Part shown: positions 24,318 to 38,200 of the stretch, piece by piece
How positions within the stretch are numbered: position 1 is the first letter of the stretch
How the letters are laid out: every line of letters starts with the position of its first letter
Assembly: GCA_036172665.1 (NCBI GenBank)
Contig: CM069870.1
Span: 40,940,001-41,004,000, forward strand
Direction of reading: 5' to 3'
Length of the DNA stretch: 64,000 nt
Source: Prosopocoilus inquinatus
Taxonomy: Eukaryota > Arthropoda > Insecta > Coleoptera > Lucanidae
Notes under the pieces: model-generated
The model's input: only the letters and a program-made list of their open reading frames with translations
Told to the model about the DNA's origin: nothing
The model's database searches: none
Program-made: the position numbers and the translations under genes

Positions 24318-26560
24318 GCTACCCCTATTTTTCAATAGGAATAGTTTCTGTATTAATTATTAAGATATCTATTAGCGTTTTGTGTATTTGGAATGGTGGA
24401 TTTAATTAATAAATAGCATTAGTTGAAGATTCATTCATTGGTAGCACAATGACGCGATCAGATCTATAAGATCGTATTAAAAGAAAATCATAAAACCTTA
24501 TTCGAGTCATCTTTAAAGTTGTGTGTATTTGATCACGCTAGTGTCAGAGAAAATCGACGATTCAATATTTTATTTATTTTTTTTTAATTAAACTTAAAAC
24601 TCTGAAAGGAAACTAAATATTGAACTGTAACAACACAATTTAAAATTTACACTACCAAACTCAAATAAAGCATAATATTAATACTCTTGTGTTGTAATCA
24701 GATTCCAAAAATACTACATACACAAATTCATATTAAAAACGACGGGTTTTCTGAACATGTTCTGAATATTGCGGAATTATAGTTACTAAACCACATGTAC
24801 AATATTACGGAACTTCGCACTTCCACTCAATTTTTTAACCAGACTCTAACTTTTTACCAAAATATCTCATTTTGCCTTCAACAGTCATATTGTTCAATTT
24901 ATTTTCGGTATAAATTTTTTTTATTTTTTATGAAAAGTTAAATATTGGATACTTGTACTTGTCATAAGCTTATTTACTTCTATCCCGGGTAATTTGTTTG
25001 CAGATATAAGATATAAATTGTCAATATTGAACGAGTTTTTTTCTGTTAGATGCGGTTGTTAAAAATAACACCCAAATTTTCGGCATATCACCGTGACCAC
25101 CGGGTACAACAATGAGGGATAATACCTTATTACTAATTAAGTGTTGCATTGTTTCGCATTAAGAGTGTTATCTTTGAAAAAGAACGGAAAAGTTCTGGCT
25201 GAATAATTAGAACGATGTGTTTCGAGTGTGTTGTATATAGTTAGTTTCGTGTTTCAGTATTTAAAAAAAAATATTTCACCCAAATTCCACGATAAACATT
25301 GCGTTTTGCCAAAAATACATGTATCATTTAAAAACACATCTGAGCAACGACACCTATAATAAATGCACCGATACATTCTAAAGAACACTAAACACAGATG
25401 CAAACATTAAGAATAAGATAGACATAGATATATACGTAGTTCTACTACTACAAAGAGAGATAATGATTATATATAGAGACGTAATTGACACATATACATT
25501 TGATGTGACTTTCAAAAAAATATCGTGAAAAGCTGAAAATAATAGATAAGTAAATAACGACGCGCTTTCTACTTTTACAATTATTTCTTGATAAACTTGT
25601 CTCCAAAGCAAGAGTTGGAAGCGCTTCGTTCATAAAATTTATCAAAAGAAAAAGTGCCGTGAAAAATGCTGTGTACTGAAAGCTATCTGTGAGGAGAATG
25701 TAATGATCAATCAACGTAAAGTACTCTCCGAAATGAATAAGTGCAAATACAAAGAAGATAAAAATTAACGATTTATTATCCTGGTGTTAGAAACTTGGTC
25801 GTAGAGATGTAAGAGACAGGATCTGAGATATCCTTAAAGAGACAGAGAGAAAACAACAACAATTGACGATTGACATGCAACACCGACATAAAAAGCGTTG
25901 TCATGGAAACATGATACACATGACATCTACAACGTGCTAGAAAACAATAGGGAACTGTCATACCCAGTTCATTATTATTACAGTGATGTAATGAGCTATT
26001 TCAGAGTTTAACTTGCCGCAAGATATCTCGACTTGTACATCATATTAAATGAACTGGGGAACATCGGTTACTCACATTCATTAAATCAATAACATCGAAC
26101 AACTAGCGCCATAATAAAGTAAAATTTGTAGTTTACTTTTGGAGAAAATCAAAAGCCGTCTTTTAAATTAGTCAACGACATTCAAAAAGCGCAAATGAAG
26201 TTAATTCAGTGCAGTTATTGTCGACTCTAATCATTTATTCATTTTTGAAATAATTTTAATCATTAAATTTCTTATGAATAGCAAAATATTTTAATAAAAT
26301 CTTATAAGTTCCTGATACGAACTGACACTATTTGTTATTGTTTCAACGAAATACTTATTTTAAAAAGATAATGACAGGTTGACTTATTAGCTCACCGCCA
26401 AGCTTTGCCTTATGAAAGCTCCTGTAATTTTAAGAAAAAAGAAAATCATTTCGAGGGTGTTTGTGAGAAGTCGTTACAGTGGTTCATTTTTTCATTTGCA
26501 TTTTTACGAAGTAACTTAAATTTAAAAATTTCAGAATCTCTTCTGCTAGATTTTATGACA
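24318..26560. other. AT-rich intergenic DNA, nothing recognised
   Basis: Two overlapping minus-strand frames at 25378-25714 are hydrophobic but have no domain signature. I see nothing else. Confidence 0.45.
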
Positions 26561-26569
26561 CCATTAGAA

Positions 26570-27010
26570 CAACAAATGACTATTAAATTTTCGAGATTTT
26601 CACTGTTTTTCAACTTTCTTGAATGGAACATTATGTTTTTTATTGTCGTATTGTATTCAAGATATCAAATTAACTATGTCTGTCAAATATTATTTTCCAG
26701 AGCCTACTATTTTATAAATAGTTTGGTAAATAGATCCTAGTGTTTCAGTAAATGGTCACAATAGCTAACTTTCTTATATAAAATTTCGCGAGGGAAATCA
26801 GAAAAGTTTTAGGACTTTTTCTGTTCGATTTTATAGCAACTTTTGAAAAAGAAATAACTGCCAGTTTTTTTAGATGTTCAAGTACTTTCAACTTTTCTAA
26901 ATGGAATATTTATCATCGTATCGCTATCAGGATGTTAAATTAATTATGTCTGTAAAATATTCTCTTTAAATCTACTATTTTATAAATTATTTGGTAAACA
27001 GTGGTTTTAG
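26570..27010 (+). repeat. Two direct copies of an interspersed repeat
   Basis: Block 1 (about 26600-26740) and block 2 (about 26885-27005) share, in order, TTTTCAACTTT, AATGGAA, ATTRTCGTAT, TATGTCTGT, CTACTATTTTATAAAT and TTTGGTAAA. The same family appears inverted at about 27285-27360 and again inside both copies of the 2333-bp tandem unit (about 47815-47905 and 50148-50238), with the phrase ACATCCTGAACGCGAT on the opposite strand. It is likely a degenerate transposon family; no coding part is visible. Confidence 0.6.
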
Positions 27011-27165
27011 ATATTTTTAACATATCCCGTATTGAACATTCGATACAAATGTTTTTCATATGAACTAAATTTAAAGAAATTTTAATCAAAACAGTTCATA
27101 TAGGTTTGACAGTTTGAAAACACTTCCTTTATTCTCCTGTTTCAACGCTTCACTTTTGAAAGTTA

Positions 27166-27279
27166 GGGTCTATTCTGTATCGAGTACGTTAAATTTAATA
27201 ACCTGTCATAAAGCTTTATGATTGGTTGTTACCATAGCAACAGTTCTTTAAATTTAACGTACTCGATACAGAATAGCCC
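27166..27279. mobile_element. Hairpin MITE, 114 bp
   Basis: The termini CTATTCTGTATCGAGTACGT...AAATTTAA and their inverted complement form arms of about 32 bp, differing by one inserted T near the left end. The left flank is TTA and the right flank is TCA, compatible with a mutated Harbinger-type TTA duplication. Confidence 0.65.
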
Positions 27280-27924
27280 TCATTTATTCAACATCCTGAA
27301 CGCGATACGATGATAAACAACAACGTTCCATTTAAAAAAGATGAAAAAAATTGAAAAACTGAAAATCTAAGGATTATTTGTTTCTCAGATGTTGTTTGGG
27401 AAATAATCTTAATAATATGTATAATAAGATAACTAATTTAAATTTTCATTTGTGTGTTTTTTTATAAATAATTACGAATAGCTTAAACAGTGACATTCTA
27501 AAAAAATTGACCTAAAAAACGATTTCTAACAAATTTTTTAATATATAATTACATTTCAGAGAAAAGTTTCAAATTATACCGGATGTTTCAGATGCTAACA
27601 TAAAAGACCAGGATAAGATTTTTTAATCTTTGTAAATCTGACTATGTACCATAATTTACTTACTTGTCGGTTCTATTAACAGTAAATATTGTTTTAAAAT
27701 AAAGGAAAATTACTTGCATAGAAGATGGTGTCATAGTTAGATAAGTTGTTCAGAATATTTAAGATTTGATATAATATGATAAGTTGTCCTTTTTTTGTTA
27801 GCAATAGTAATTATTTTAGGACAACACAAGTAGGTGTCAGAGAAATAACTTTGACATTTTAACGGGTTAATATGTGTTATGGGTTAATATGTGTTGAGTG
27901 CGGTGGTGATTTTTTAAAAAACTA

Positions 27925-28243
27925 TACAGGGTATCCTAACTTGAGTGGCCTATTAATATATAATTGTGTATCTCAATAAATACTTTTGTTCCGTCGACAG
28001 TTACTGCGAAGAATTGCCATAATTTTACCAAATATACCATTTTTTTGCAATAAAAAATATAGTATTTAATTTAAAATTAGAAAGTTGATGGCGACTTCCT
28101 GCATAACCGGAAGTGATATAAAAGTGAAAATATTTTAGTTCGAAAGATCACTTTCTCCTAAGGTAGTGTATTAATTTTCAGTATGCTTGTATGTTCCTTT
28201 TCTTGAACACTTTTAATAAGCCACTCAACTTGGGATACCTGTA
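27925..28243. mobile_element. MITE, ~319 bp, mariner-like TA target
   Basis: The left end TACAGGGTATCCTAACTTGA and the right end TCAACTTGGGATACCTGTA are inverted repeats of about 32 bp that continue through GTGGC and TATTAA. Both ends are flanked by TA (27923-27924 and 28244-28245). The CAGGG(T)ATCC start and TA target fit the Tc1/mariner superfamily. There is no transposase. Confidence 0.7.
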
Positions 28244-28794
28244 TATTATGAACAACCTCAATCAAAACTAATGAAACACTGTAGTCAGGGTGCAAGGGTG
28301 CTGATTCCGATCTCCCCGTATTTTGCTTCGACGCTCCGGTGCACCGGCTGACTGGCATGATAGAAAAATTTACGTGAATATGTTTTGGGTGGGTCTTCGA
28401 ATTTCGGAAATAATCGTTCGCCACAAGGCTTCATTTTACTCGGTATCTTCTCTCTCTGACTGCAGCCTTTCGGTTTTGAACGTTTTAGTAGTAGCTACTA
28501 AAAACTCAACAATCTGTTATTTGTTTGATAAGGATCAGAGATTGACATTTTAAGAATGTTCAATTTTCAACTTTTTATTTGATATCGCATAAAAATATTG
28601 TTCGTTTACAAACTCAAAAGAACGAAATTAAAAAAAAAAACAATAACAATGAGAAACAAATTTAGACATAGCAAACAAACACTTTAAACACTCACATTAG
28701 GAAAAATTAGATAAACAACAATTTTAATTTCTTTCTCAATTGGGGATGACATTTTTAATTCAGACGAATTGAAACATCAGTCGCTTATTACTAC

Positions 28795-29017
28795 AGTTCA
28801 ATTCAGGAAAGAATACATGCACATGATAAACGGAATTCGTTTGTTTCAAATAATTGCACTACGTTAATCAACACTATTCGAATTTTTATGTATCGGAAAT
28901 ACATCATTAAATCAAGTTCAAATACGAAATTAATAATAGTATTGATTAACATAGTGGAATTATTTGAAGCAGACGAGTTCTGTATATGACATGCATACAT
29001 TCTTTCCTGAACTGAAC
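28795..29017. mobile_element. Foldback MITE, ~223 bp, with 5-bp ACTAC flanks
   Basis: The arms (about 28795-28890 and 28925-29017) are imperfect complements. Both contain CAATTCAGGAAAGAAT/ATTCTTTCCTGAACTG, TTCAAATAATT and GTTAATCAAYACTATT. ACTAC occurs immediately outside each end (28790-28794 and 29018-29022), a good candidate target-site duplication. The superfamily is unclear. Confidence 0.65.
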
Positions 29018-29423
29018 ACTACATAGCAGATCAATTACCTGCTTTTCTAGAAAAAAGGTGGACGGGTGGTCTGAAACAATCGGCGTATTGAGTTGGTTTA
29101 TCAATGTAAGAAATTTAATTACATTAAAAATTATTTACAAAATTATAAATGTCGCAAATTTAGATTCACATATGATATGATATGTTGTAATATAAAATCT
29201 GCACATTTTTACGGTTAAAATTTATTCATCATCAATTACTTTTGTACGTGTATCAATTATACGGAATACAATGATGCACTTGAGTAGCATGTTTTAATTG
29301 TAGCTATAAATAAATAGATAATTAAATCTTTTAAAGGGTGTAAGTTTCAATAATTAACTGTTATTAGTACTTATTAAAATTAAAAAAAAATGTTGCAAAT
29401 CCTTTTTTATTATAGTTAATCAC

Positions 29424-29515
29424 TCGAGCAGCACCTGTACAGCTGTTTCAGCCCTACCTGGCTTCAATTTGTCAATCCTAACGCAATGTTAGGTCAAAAA
29501 GCGATCGTAGGATGT
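29424..29515. repeat. Rearranged retrozyme fragment with half of a hammerhead ribozyme
   Basis: On the minus strand, about 29454-29424, the ribozyme's second half is legible: GGGCT, GAAA, CAGCTGTA and the distal stem CTCGA. The CUGANGA half is missing. Directly adjacent, in plus orientation, is the retrozyme body (about 29460-29515: CAATTTGTCAATCCTA, GTTAGGTCAAAAAGCGAT, GATGTCGCT). The opposite orientations show that the copy is rearranged, and it cannot self-cleave. Confidence 0.7.
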
Positions 29516-30109
29516 CGCTGTTCAAACTATTCAATAAATAAAATGTTCGAAACAAAAGGTATAATTAAATTAAATATGGTATGACTCATATCGATTGCTC
29601 TAGTAGCGCATTAAAAGTCATAACGTAAAAACTTAAACGAGAATGAAAATATTCTGTCTTGCCTTAAATATTCCACACGTAATTATTATGATTTATCCTA
29701 CTTTACTATATGTATAACGTGTCCCAGCTAATGTCTTTGTTATTTATTGATGAATTCTGCTGAAATTTGATAGGTACCTTTAACAAAAACTAAATATTCA
29801 TTCAGCACCATCAAACATAAATAAAATTAGTAAGAGCATCGAATGTTTTCTTGGCTATTCTTACTAAACAGCGAATATGGATGAAACGATTTTGAGAAGT
29901 TTTACGAGTTGTTCAATTGAAAGCCATTTCTGGTCTACAAAAAATATTAAGAAATATATTCACAAATCATTGATACCACAATTCAGGCATACGGTATACA
30001 CCCCATTGTTTCACTAATCGATGCGATGTATACCCTTATCATTCAATTCTTGTGGCTGCTACTTGAAGAATTCTTTCACAGCCTTCTGTACTTCTACGTC
30101 CGATTCAAG

Positions 30110-30460
30110 ACGTTTAACTTTCAACGCCATATTTTTCGACCATGAAGGACTGTTACTGACAGAGTTTAAAGGGCAAAGAGTGAATATCAATGCAGATCTG
30201 TACAATGCAAATTTGAACAAGCTTCTTCAGCTACAAGGACGAAAACGTCCGGGGAAGGTTTTACATGGCGTCATTTTGATTTACGACAACGCTTGGCCTC
30301 ATGTCACTAAGGTAGTAAAAGAAGAAATGGAAGATTTTAGAGAATCCATTCTGCAGCCCAGATTTATTGCTTTGTGATTTCCATATTTTGGGTTACTGTG
30401 AAAAAAAACGTTAAAAGGTAGGTAAGCGTTTTGAAGCGGACATAAATATACAAACGTAAA
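30110..30460 (+). pseudogene. mariner transposase remnant
   Basis: The frame ending at 30377 reads FFDHEGLLLTEF, INADLYNANLNKL, HGVILIYDNAWPH and ILQPRF. This is the middle of a mariner transposase with the second catalytic Asp (DNAWPH for DNARPH). After a frameshift, LLCDFHI near 30360-30380 supplies the third catalytic Asp region (CDFHLF in the family), then GKRFEADI near 30425. The N-terminal DNA-binding domain and the first Asp are not recognised. It is inactive. Confidence 0.78.
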
Positions 30461-31852
30461 AAATTCTTCCATCAGCGTCCACAAGAATTCACGAGCAGGG
30501 TATACATTAGTTGGTGAAAAAATAGAGTGTGTGTTAATTGTTGCGGTAATTATTTGTAAATAAATTTCCGAGTACATTTTTTGTACATCAAAGATAGGTT
30601 TCAATTGAATAAACCTCGTATATTGAACAATACACAAAATAAATTAATAACTGCTACCTTTCTTTATTTTATGTAATACTGAGCTAAAACTGTTCAAAAT
30701 CTTAAAATGTTATTCATACTCACTGTTTAAGTAGCTATCAAAATAGTTGGTGCTCTTAACGATATTATTACTAATAGGCGAAGAAAAAAAGTAGCGTCAT
30801 CGTCATGAGAATGCAAGCAGCTGGGCGCTTGCTTCCAATGCAGCGCGCCGTTACAATCACTTAAATAATTCTTTTTAGTGCGCGCTCGTGGATTTTATGC
30901 CGTATAGTGGATTGCTTGTGTACTATTAATGAGTAATGAAAAGACATTTCAAGGTGTCAGGCAAATAAAACAAGTAGAGTGAGGAAGCGCTTCTGTGGGA
31001 CTCATTAGTAGTACGCAAGCGGCCTACTGTATCGCACAAAAAAAATTATTTAACTGATCGTAACCATTTCATATTTCTCACACGCTCATGACGATGACTT
31101 TACTTTTTTCCTTCGTCTAAACATTAAGTGGTAAGTTTCTTTTTTTAAATGATTTTGATATTGATATGATTATGGTGACTGCTAGCGTAAAGTATGAATG
31201 GTAGTTTCCTCTGAATAATTGTTAGAGCCGACAATCGGGCGGACATCAAAGGCGACATAAGGAATTTGGATGATGACCAATCACAATGTTGGTCGGTCAA
31301 AGAACATAGGGCAGTGGAAGTGTGTTGAAAAAGCCTCAAACATTCTTTGTTGAAAAACTACATGCGTCCTCGATACCGAAAGTAAATTTCTATGCTCACA
31401 TTTTATGTTATTCGTTAAAAATAATAAAAAAACAGGTAAAACTATGTCTATCTACATAATCTGGTAACAATTCTATTAATCTACGACAAAAGTATTATGA
31501 CAACAGTAAATCGGTGTGCCACGTCATCATAATATTTTTGTAATTTGTTAATTGTTTATCGCAGTCTCTTTTGTTATTGGCAGTTTGCTGCGCGACAGAG
31601 CCGTATTCAGGGACAATACGTCATAACTTCTTTCATTAATGCGCGCAAAACAGAAATATATTAAGCTACGATTTATGTTTCCAAAAAATTAAAATGGCTG
31701 AATTTCTAAATGGCATAAAAAATTGATTATAGGTAAACGCTAAGTCATAACTTGTGGTACTCCTAAAACTAATGAATGCATCTAAAGCAGAAGTATTCTC
31801 TCTGAGCTGTTGTTGAGGCCGCGCAGAAAGTGCCTCATGGATGTCTCCGAAT
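30461..31852. other. DNA downstream of complexin, probably including its 3' UTR
   Basis: No coding signal is visible. On the minus strand this is the region immediately 3' of the complexin stop codon. Insect complexin transcripts usually have 3' UTRs, but I could not assign a polyadenylation site with confidence. Confidence 0.4.
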
Positions 31853-32158
31853 TCATTGCATCACACATTTACTTTCTATTTGAGACTTGAGTTCGTTTAC
31901 TTGTGTTTCTATCGTATTCTTCAACTCTGAAAACCAAATTCAGTTACAAACATGTAGAGAGACACTGAAAGTTAAATGAATTACATTTAAATCATATCAT
32001 GTATCGTTCTACGGAAAGAACAATTTCGTCGTAACTTAAAAATTACATCCAAGAGAATTTACAGACGCACACGAATGATACCGATATGAAAAGGTAGGAG
32101 CAGAATAAAAATAAAAATAATAACAACAGGAAGAAAATATAATCCTCTATTATATTAA

Positions 32159-32236
<78 letters not shown>

Positions 32237-35200
32237 TAAATACAAAATAAAATGGAAAATATAAATAAAAATTACAGGTGATTAATTAAAACTATAAATA
32301 TACGTTTTGCAACTTAATCGTCAAGGCAGAAACTAGTTAATTTTGTGACACTTGTGTTGTAGAATAATGATTGTCAATTTATCAGTCTATTTAGTGGAAA
32401 TAAAAAAGGACGAGTCCCTTCGCTTTACAAAAACATGAATAGAATATTTTTATTGTGAGTCCACCATCGGTAATACACATGTCATGTTTCTGTAATGTAC
32501 ACATTAAAACTTGTATAAAATATCTATAAAAATATATGTAATATTACTTTGAATATCGCAAAAATCAGTAATAAATACACAGTTTTTTCTCTGTTTCTCT
32601 AAAGTTTCACATTGATTTAATTATAAATGTTTATTGAAAAAGGTTGTATACATTTATTTAAGTATTAGGAGTAAGTCTAAATAAGAATGTAGTCAACTAG
32701 GAAGTGTAACGTCAAAATTTGTTATTGAATTATCATGTACCTATTTTACTACTTTTTTTTTCATCATTTTCTATAAATGAGAACATCCTAATTTTTGCGA
32801 ACTTATTTTAGTAATGTTTACATTTATCTTCACCATGTTTAATAAATTACCATATGGCGGTTTATTTCTTTCCTAAAAGTACGAACGTACGGATCTTGTC
32901 TGTGGATTTTTCACAGCGCACTTATCGCTCGTTATTTAGATACTTTTTAGTAATATTTAAGTAGACATTTGACATTTTTGTTTTCTCTTAAAAAATGGAA
33001 TATTTTAAAGTAGGGTCATTGTTTGTTGAAAACTCATATAACAAACTTGTAAATTATTTCTCCGACACCTTTAAAACCGCTATTACTAACATTTGGCTGT
33101 CTTTTCCACCCACTGTTGTCGGTAAGTAATGATAAAGATGCATGGAGTCGGTTGTCATTTGCAAGCCTCTTGGCCGAGTTTAATATTTAAACATTTAACA
33201 TAAATATAAAATATTAGATAAAAAAAGTAAAATTAGAAAGAATAGTAAGAAATTTTGTTTTATTGTTTAATTTCTTTATGTAATTATTTTTTTATATCGA
33301 TGACTTTTCTATCTTTATTATATCTGTCGTTTCGGTGAATAAGTGCTTAAATCAGATTTCGCTACTTTTTAAAGCACTAATTTTAAACTCTGAAAAGTTG
33401 AGTAAAATAGGGTTTTTGTAATAATAAATAATAATAATAAATCACACAATTAAATCTTTTTCGAGCCAGTGCCTGATTTGGTTTCACGTACACTGCAAAA
33501 AAACCATCTCTGTGCTTCTCCTAAGTCATTCATTTTGCTCAAATTTCGACTTAATCACTTATTCACCGAGACTACAGATATGTAGATATGTTTTTATTCA
33601 GTACAATCTTTATAACTTAACAGATTCTTCTGTTTTCGTTTTAATAATGAAAAATTGTGTTAGGAATAGTATTTTTAGTGCTAAAAGTCAACTTTCAGTT
33701 TTTCTCTTTCTTTTTTAATCAGAGTAAAAGGGTCGATATGTCTATACTTTGGCAGAATGTGTACCTACTTCTATTCCAAAAATTCAGGAAGAGTTTAATA
33801 CAACTACTTAATAAAATATATCACATCTTACAATAATTTGGTACTGAATGAAGGAAGATCAAGAATCATACGTTATACATTAGGAGTATAGCAATGTTTA
33901 TATAGATGGAAGACCTCAAATATTCATGTAACTTAATCATTCTGTTTAATCACTAAGTTTTCAGATACTTTTCATGGTTTTATTGGTTGTACAAGGTTTG
34001 TATTGTTTGATTTTTTTTCTTTGATACACAGTGTCTTTCAAAAAGTTTGCTGTAAATGGTTTTTTTTCTATTGCAGTCGGTAAGGTAGGGAGCGAGTTTG
34101 AAGAAGAGTAGGGTTGGAAACAGTGACTATGTGACGCGAGTCGAACGTATGTATGGTTAAGCGAAGAAAAGAATAATTCTTTTCTTCCTGATTACAATTA
34201 TTGTAATCAGTTTTATTAAAATAAATACAAAGAAAACCCAAGCTAGTTTTTCAATGTGTGTGTGCCTTCAAATAAACATCAGAAGTGCGATAAAAGATCT
34301 GACCCACAGAAGAAAAATCATCGGCCGTTACTGACGGACCACGAAAGTACGATGCAAAAAGTTGTTCGAGTTTCGTGTGGAAAATTTATCTGCTGTTGTG
34401 CGACGGCTTTATATGTACAGATCGTACCCGACGTACTGTGGAACGAAAAACGGAAGCCCTGTGTTCGTGCACGTACAACAAAGGAAAAACAAGCAACCAA
34501 AAATAAAACATGATGAAAGTGTTACAGATGGGAACGGCGTGATTGCAGTCGGCGGTACCGAGACAAATAACACCTTTGAAATGATAAAGCCATATGAACA
34601 AAACATGGTAATTATGATGGCCCAGATGATTAACATGATTTCTCTAGTGCAAGACAGAGACAGGTAAATAGCAAAATTAAAGCAAAAGGCGGCGGCAACT
34701 GCACCGATTGAAATAAAGTTCGAAGACACCGACACATGGAAAAATGAAACGAAATTACCGTACAGTGAAATTTCGAACCAGATATCGAATTTTGGAAACG
34801 AAAATGAATTGCTTGATGTACGAGGTTGGCTAAAAAGAGTGGATGTCTTGAAACGGCTCTGCGATTTGCCCGATAAGGTAATGCAAGTTTTAGCAACCAA
34901 CAAATTGACAAACAACGTTAAAAAATGGTACGATACTGACAATGACAACTGCGAGAAAGAAAGAAAAGAAACATGCTGGAACGAGATGAAGATATTGAAA
35001 TATTAATGGATAAAATGAAAAATAGGAAGTGGACGAGTGGAAGGTTCTTATCATGACAAAGTAACACTGGCGTGAAGAGCAAGACCGAAAGACTGAAATA
35101 ATTTTCTACGTCATTCGCGGAATTGAGAACTTTAGTGTGAGAGCCCAGTTAATCAGCCCGAGTACGTATCCCATTCAATCGCCATAACGTAGACGTTATG

Positions 35201-38200
35201 TAAGGACAAACGTTATCTGCATGTATCGAGATACAAAATAACGTTCGTCCTTCACATAACGTCTACGTTATAGCGATCGAACGGAATACGTACGCGGGCT
35301 GAATAACAACACAGTGTAGTATGCTGAAAGACTTGTTCAAGATTTTAAAATTGTTAGCCAATGAAATTACTGTAACTGATAAACTGAGAAGTGAAAAAGG
35401 AAAAGATGATGGAAAGTGCGGCATTTGTAAAAAAGGTGGACATGCAAGTGAAAATTGTTTTTTCAAGTCCCAAGAACCAGATAAGCACACTTTTCCAATT
35501 AAAAATAAGAGTGCCAACTAAACAGATTGTTTGTTACACAGTGTAATGAAGTTGGGCACATTTTGACATTCTGCATGAAGAAAGAAGAAAAAAAAACGAA
35601 TCAAGTGCAGCAATGACAGTTCATACTTCGCCAAGATCAAAATTTGAGATCATCAGAATAAAATACTTCAAGTTGACTGCCCTGATTGATGCAGGTACCA
35701 AAAATAATTTGATTAAGCAAACAAGTGTTATGAGAACGGGATTAGTACTCAAAGATGACCAATGCATCTTGATTGGATTAGGTTGTGTAAAAAATTACCT
35801 GTGATGAAACAGTTAGGACCGAAGCGATGATGGATAATGGCTGTTCCGATCTTAAAGCAATCGTTGTCCCGAACAATGCAATGAAAAACGACATAATATT
35901 TAGGACAAGAATTTTTGGATAGCGTAAACTGGAAAGTTGACCAAAATGGAGTACACATCAAGGAAAATGAAACAAATTCTTGGAATAAAAACGTAGAGTG
36001 GATGATAAATATACAGGTAGACCGATCCGAAGTTGAGCTTAATATAAACGATACCACGGATCAGAACATTAAGCAACATAAGCAACAACTTGTTGAAAAC
36101 AGTCAAGTGGGGGAATGCCCAATCAACGAATCTGAAAACCTGGAGTCCTGTGTAAAATTGAAGATTGAGCAGGAGAACCAGAAGTTTGTTCGCTTCTCGC
36201 CAAGACGACTTTCGCGCTATGAAAAACAAGTAGTTGAGGGAATCATCGATGATTGGCTGGAAAAGAACATCATAAGACGGAGCAATTCCGAATACGCAAG
36301 CCCAATGGGTTTGACCAGAAAGAAGAACAATGTGTACAGACTATGTGTGTACTACAGAGAATTTAATAAAATGATAGTTCGCGCTGGATTTCCATTGCCT
36401 ATCATAGACGATTTGTTGAGTGACCTGAGTGAAGTGCGTTATTTTACTGCATTAGACTTGAAGAATTTTTTTTTTTTTCATATAGACATTGATGAGGCTT
36501 CCGTGAAGTATACTTCTTTTGTTGTACCCGGAGGACAACACGAGTTTCTGAAGATGCCCTTTGGATTAACGAATTCGCCTTCAGTGTTCCAGAGAGACAT
36601 GAGCATCATATTTGGTGACTTGTTACGGGAAAAGAAGACATGGACGATCTATTGATTGCAACACATACTCTAGACGGGAACTTGGATATTTTGGAAGAAG
36701 AGAGTACGATTATTAGAGAAAAGAAATTGAAGCTACGGTTGGACAAATGTTGTTTCCTGATGGACAGTATTGAGTATTTGGGATACCTCATCCACGACGG
36801 AGAGATTAGAGCAGGGAAAAATAAGTCAAGAGCAACATAAAATTTCCCGGAACCAAAAAACTTAAGGGAATTGAGGTCTTTATTTAACGAGCTACTTTAA
36901 GTGATTTATATGCTCAAATTGCGAAAACCTTAACGGACCTAACGAAGGGAAACATCATCAAGTTCGACAGCACATCAAAAGCTTCATCCAACCATTTAAA
37001 AGAGTTATATGCTGGGTTAGCGTTGCAAGCTTACAACAGAAACTACAAGATCCAGAAACATACCGATGCGAGTACTGTAGGTTATGGAGCCATACTCCTC
37101 CAGAAGTCAAAGAACTATATCAAGTTTCACCTAGTTTATTTTTACAGCTTAAAAATTACGGATGCTGAAAGCCGTTACGGAAGTTTCGAATTGGAGCTCT
37201 TAGCAGTGATAAAAGTTCTCCACAAATTTAAGGTTTATGTGTTAGAAAAATATTTCGCCTTGGTAACAGACTGTAATTCTATGATGTTGGCTTTAAAGAA
37301 GAAGGAGGTGAAGTCAATATTTGCCGTTGGAGTTTAGCCTTGGAAGTTTGCGATTTCGGGATGATAAATCGAAGCTCTACACACATGCAACATGTGAATG
37401 CTCTGAGCAGGTACTTCGAGGGGAACGTGATTGAAGAGGATAAGGATAATATTATTATGCAAAGGAAAGACCTGGACTTAAGAACATTAAGGCGAAAGCT
37501 GTTGGAAGGTGAAACTGTAAATAGCTATGTCTTGATAAATGGCACTTTGTTCAAGGACTCAGAAGATAGACGAAATATCTTCTAAGTCCTTGAACAAGTG
37601 CCACCAAGACACATGAAGCTATATCTCATGTAGGAGCAGACAAGACTTTAGCTAAATTAAAGGACAAATTCTATTTCAAAAACATATATGTTAGGAGACG
37701 CATTTTAAGTGCATAGGAGCATAATTACAAGAACTTTACAAACGATTCGTTTCTACACTCTGTCGACAAAGGAGACAAAACATGGGATAGGACTCACATC
37801 TTTCATCTAGGACCTTTAACAAAGACAACAAAGGACATAAACATCTGTTTTGTGTTATTGACGGATTTTTCAAATTCATATTTTTAAAACCGACGAAAAC
37901 CACTCAAAGGAATGGCCGGGCTGTAGTCGGTATGGCAGGAAGCGAGTATAAAGAAGAGTAGGGTTGGAAAAATTGACTGTGTGACGCGCATCGAATATGT
38001 ATATATGGTTAAGCGAAGAAAAGAATTGTAATCAGTTTATTAGAATAAATAAAAAGAAAACCCAAGCTAGTTTTTCTGTGTGTGCCTACATTATTACAAA
38101 TTTTCTTAAAAATTTGTTAATGCAGAACACTTCTGCATCCCTTAAAGCCAAATTGGGAAATGTCACTTGAAATTTATCTTGAATGCTATACAGCATGGAT

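Larger units (their letters stand above)
31927..34026. other. Complexin intron, proximal part
   Basis: AT-rich. It contains the (AT)n microsatellite, a repeat copy at about 33470-33565 and a candidate plus-strand exon at 32995-33121, each listed separately. Nothing else is recognised. Confidence 0.5.
34072..38090 (+). mobile_element. Ty3/gypsy LTR retrotransposon, 4.0 kb, defective
   Basis: Two direct repeats bound the element: the 5' LTR at 34072-34268 and the 3' LTR at 37922-38090. Both start TG(C/T)AGTCGGTA and end GTGTGCCT(T/A)CA, giving TG...CA termini. Internal order is gag fragments with a CCHC knuckle, aspartic protease, reverse transcriptase, RNase H and a short integrase piece, which is gypsy gene order. 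The integrase runs straight into the 3' LTR, so most of its catalytic core has been deleted. Flanks CTAT and TTAT may be a mutated 4-bp target duplication. It lies in the cpx intron in the antisense orientation. Confidence 0.9.

Noticed and set aside
25378..25714. Two overlapping hydrophobic minus-strand frames
   Set aside because: No signature of a receptor or transporter, short, and in AT-rich DNA where Phe/Ile/Leu runs arise easily.
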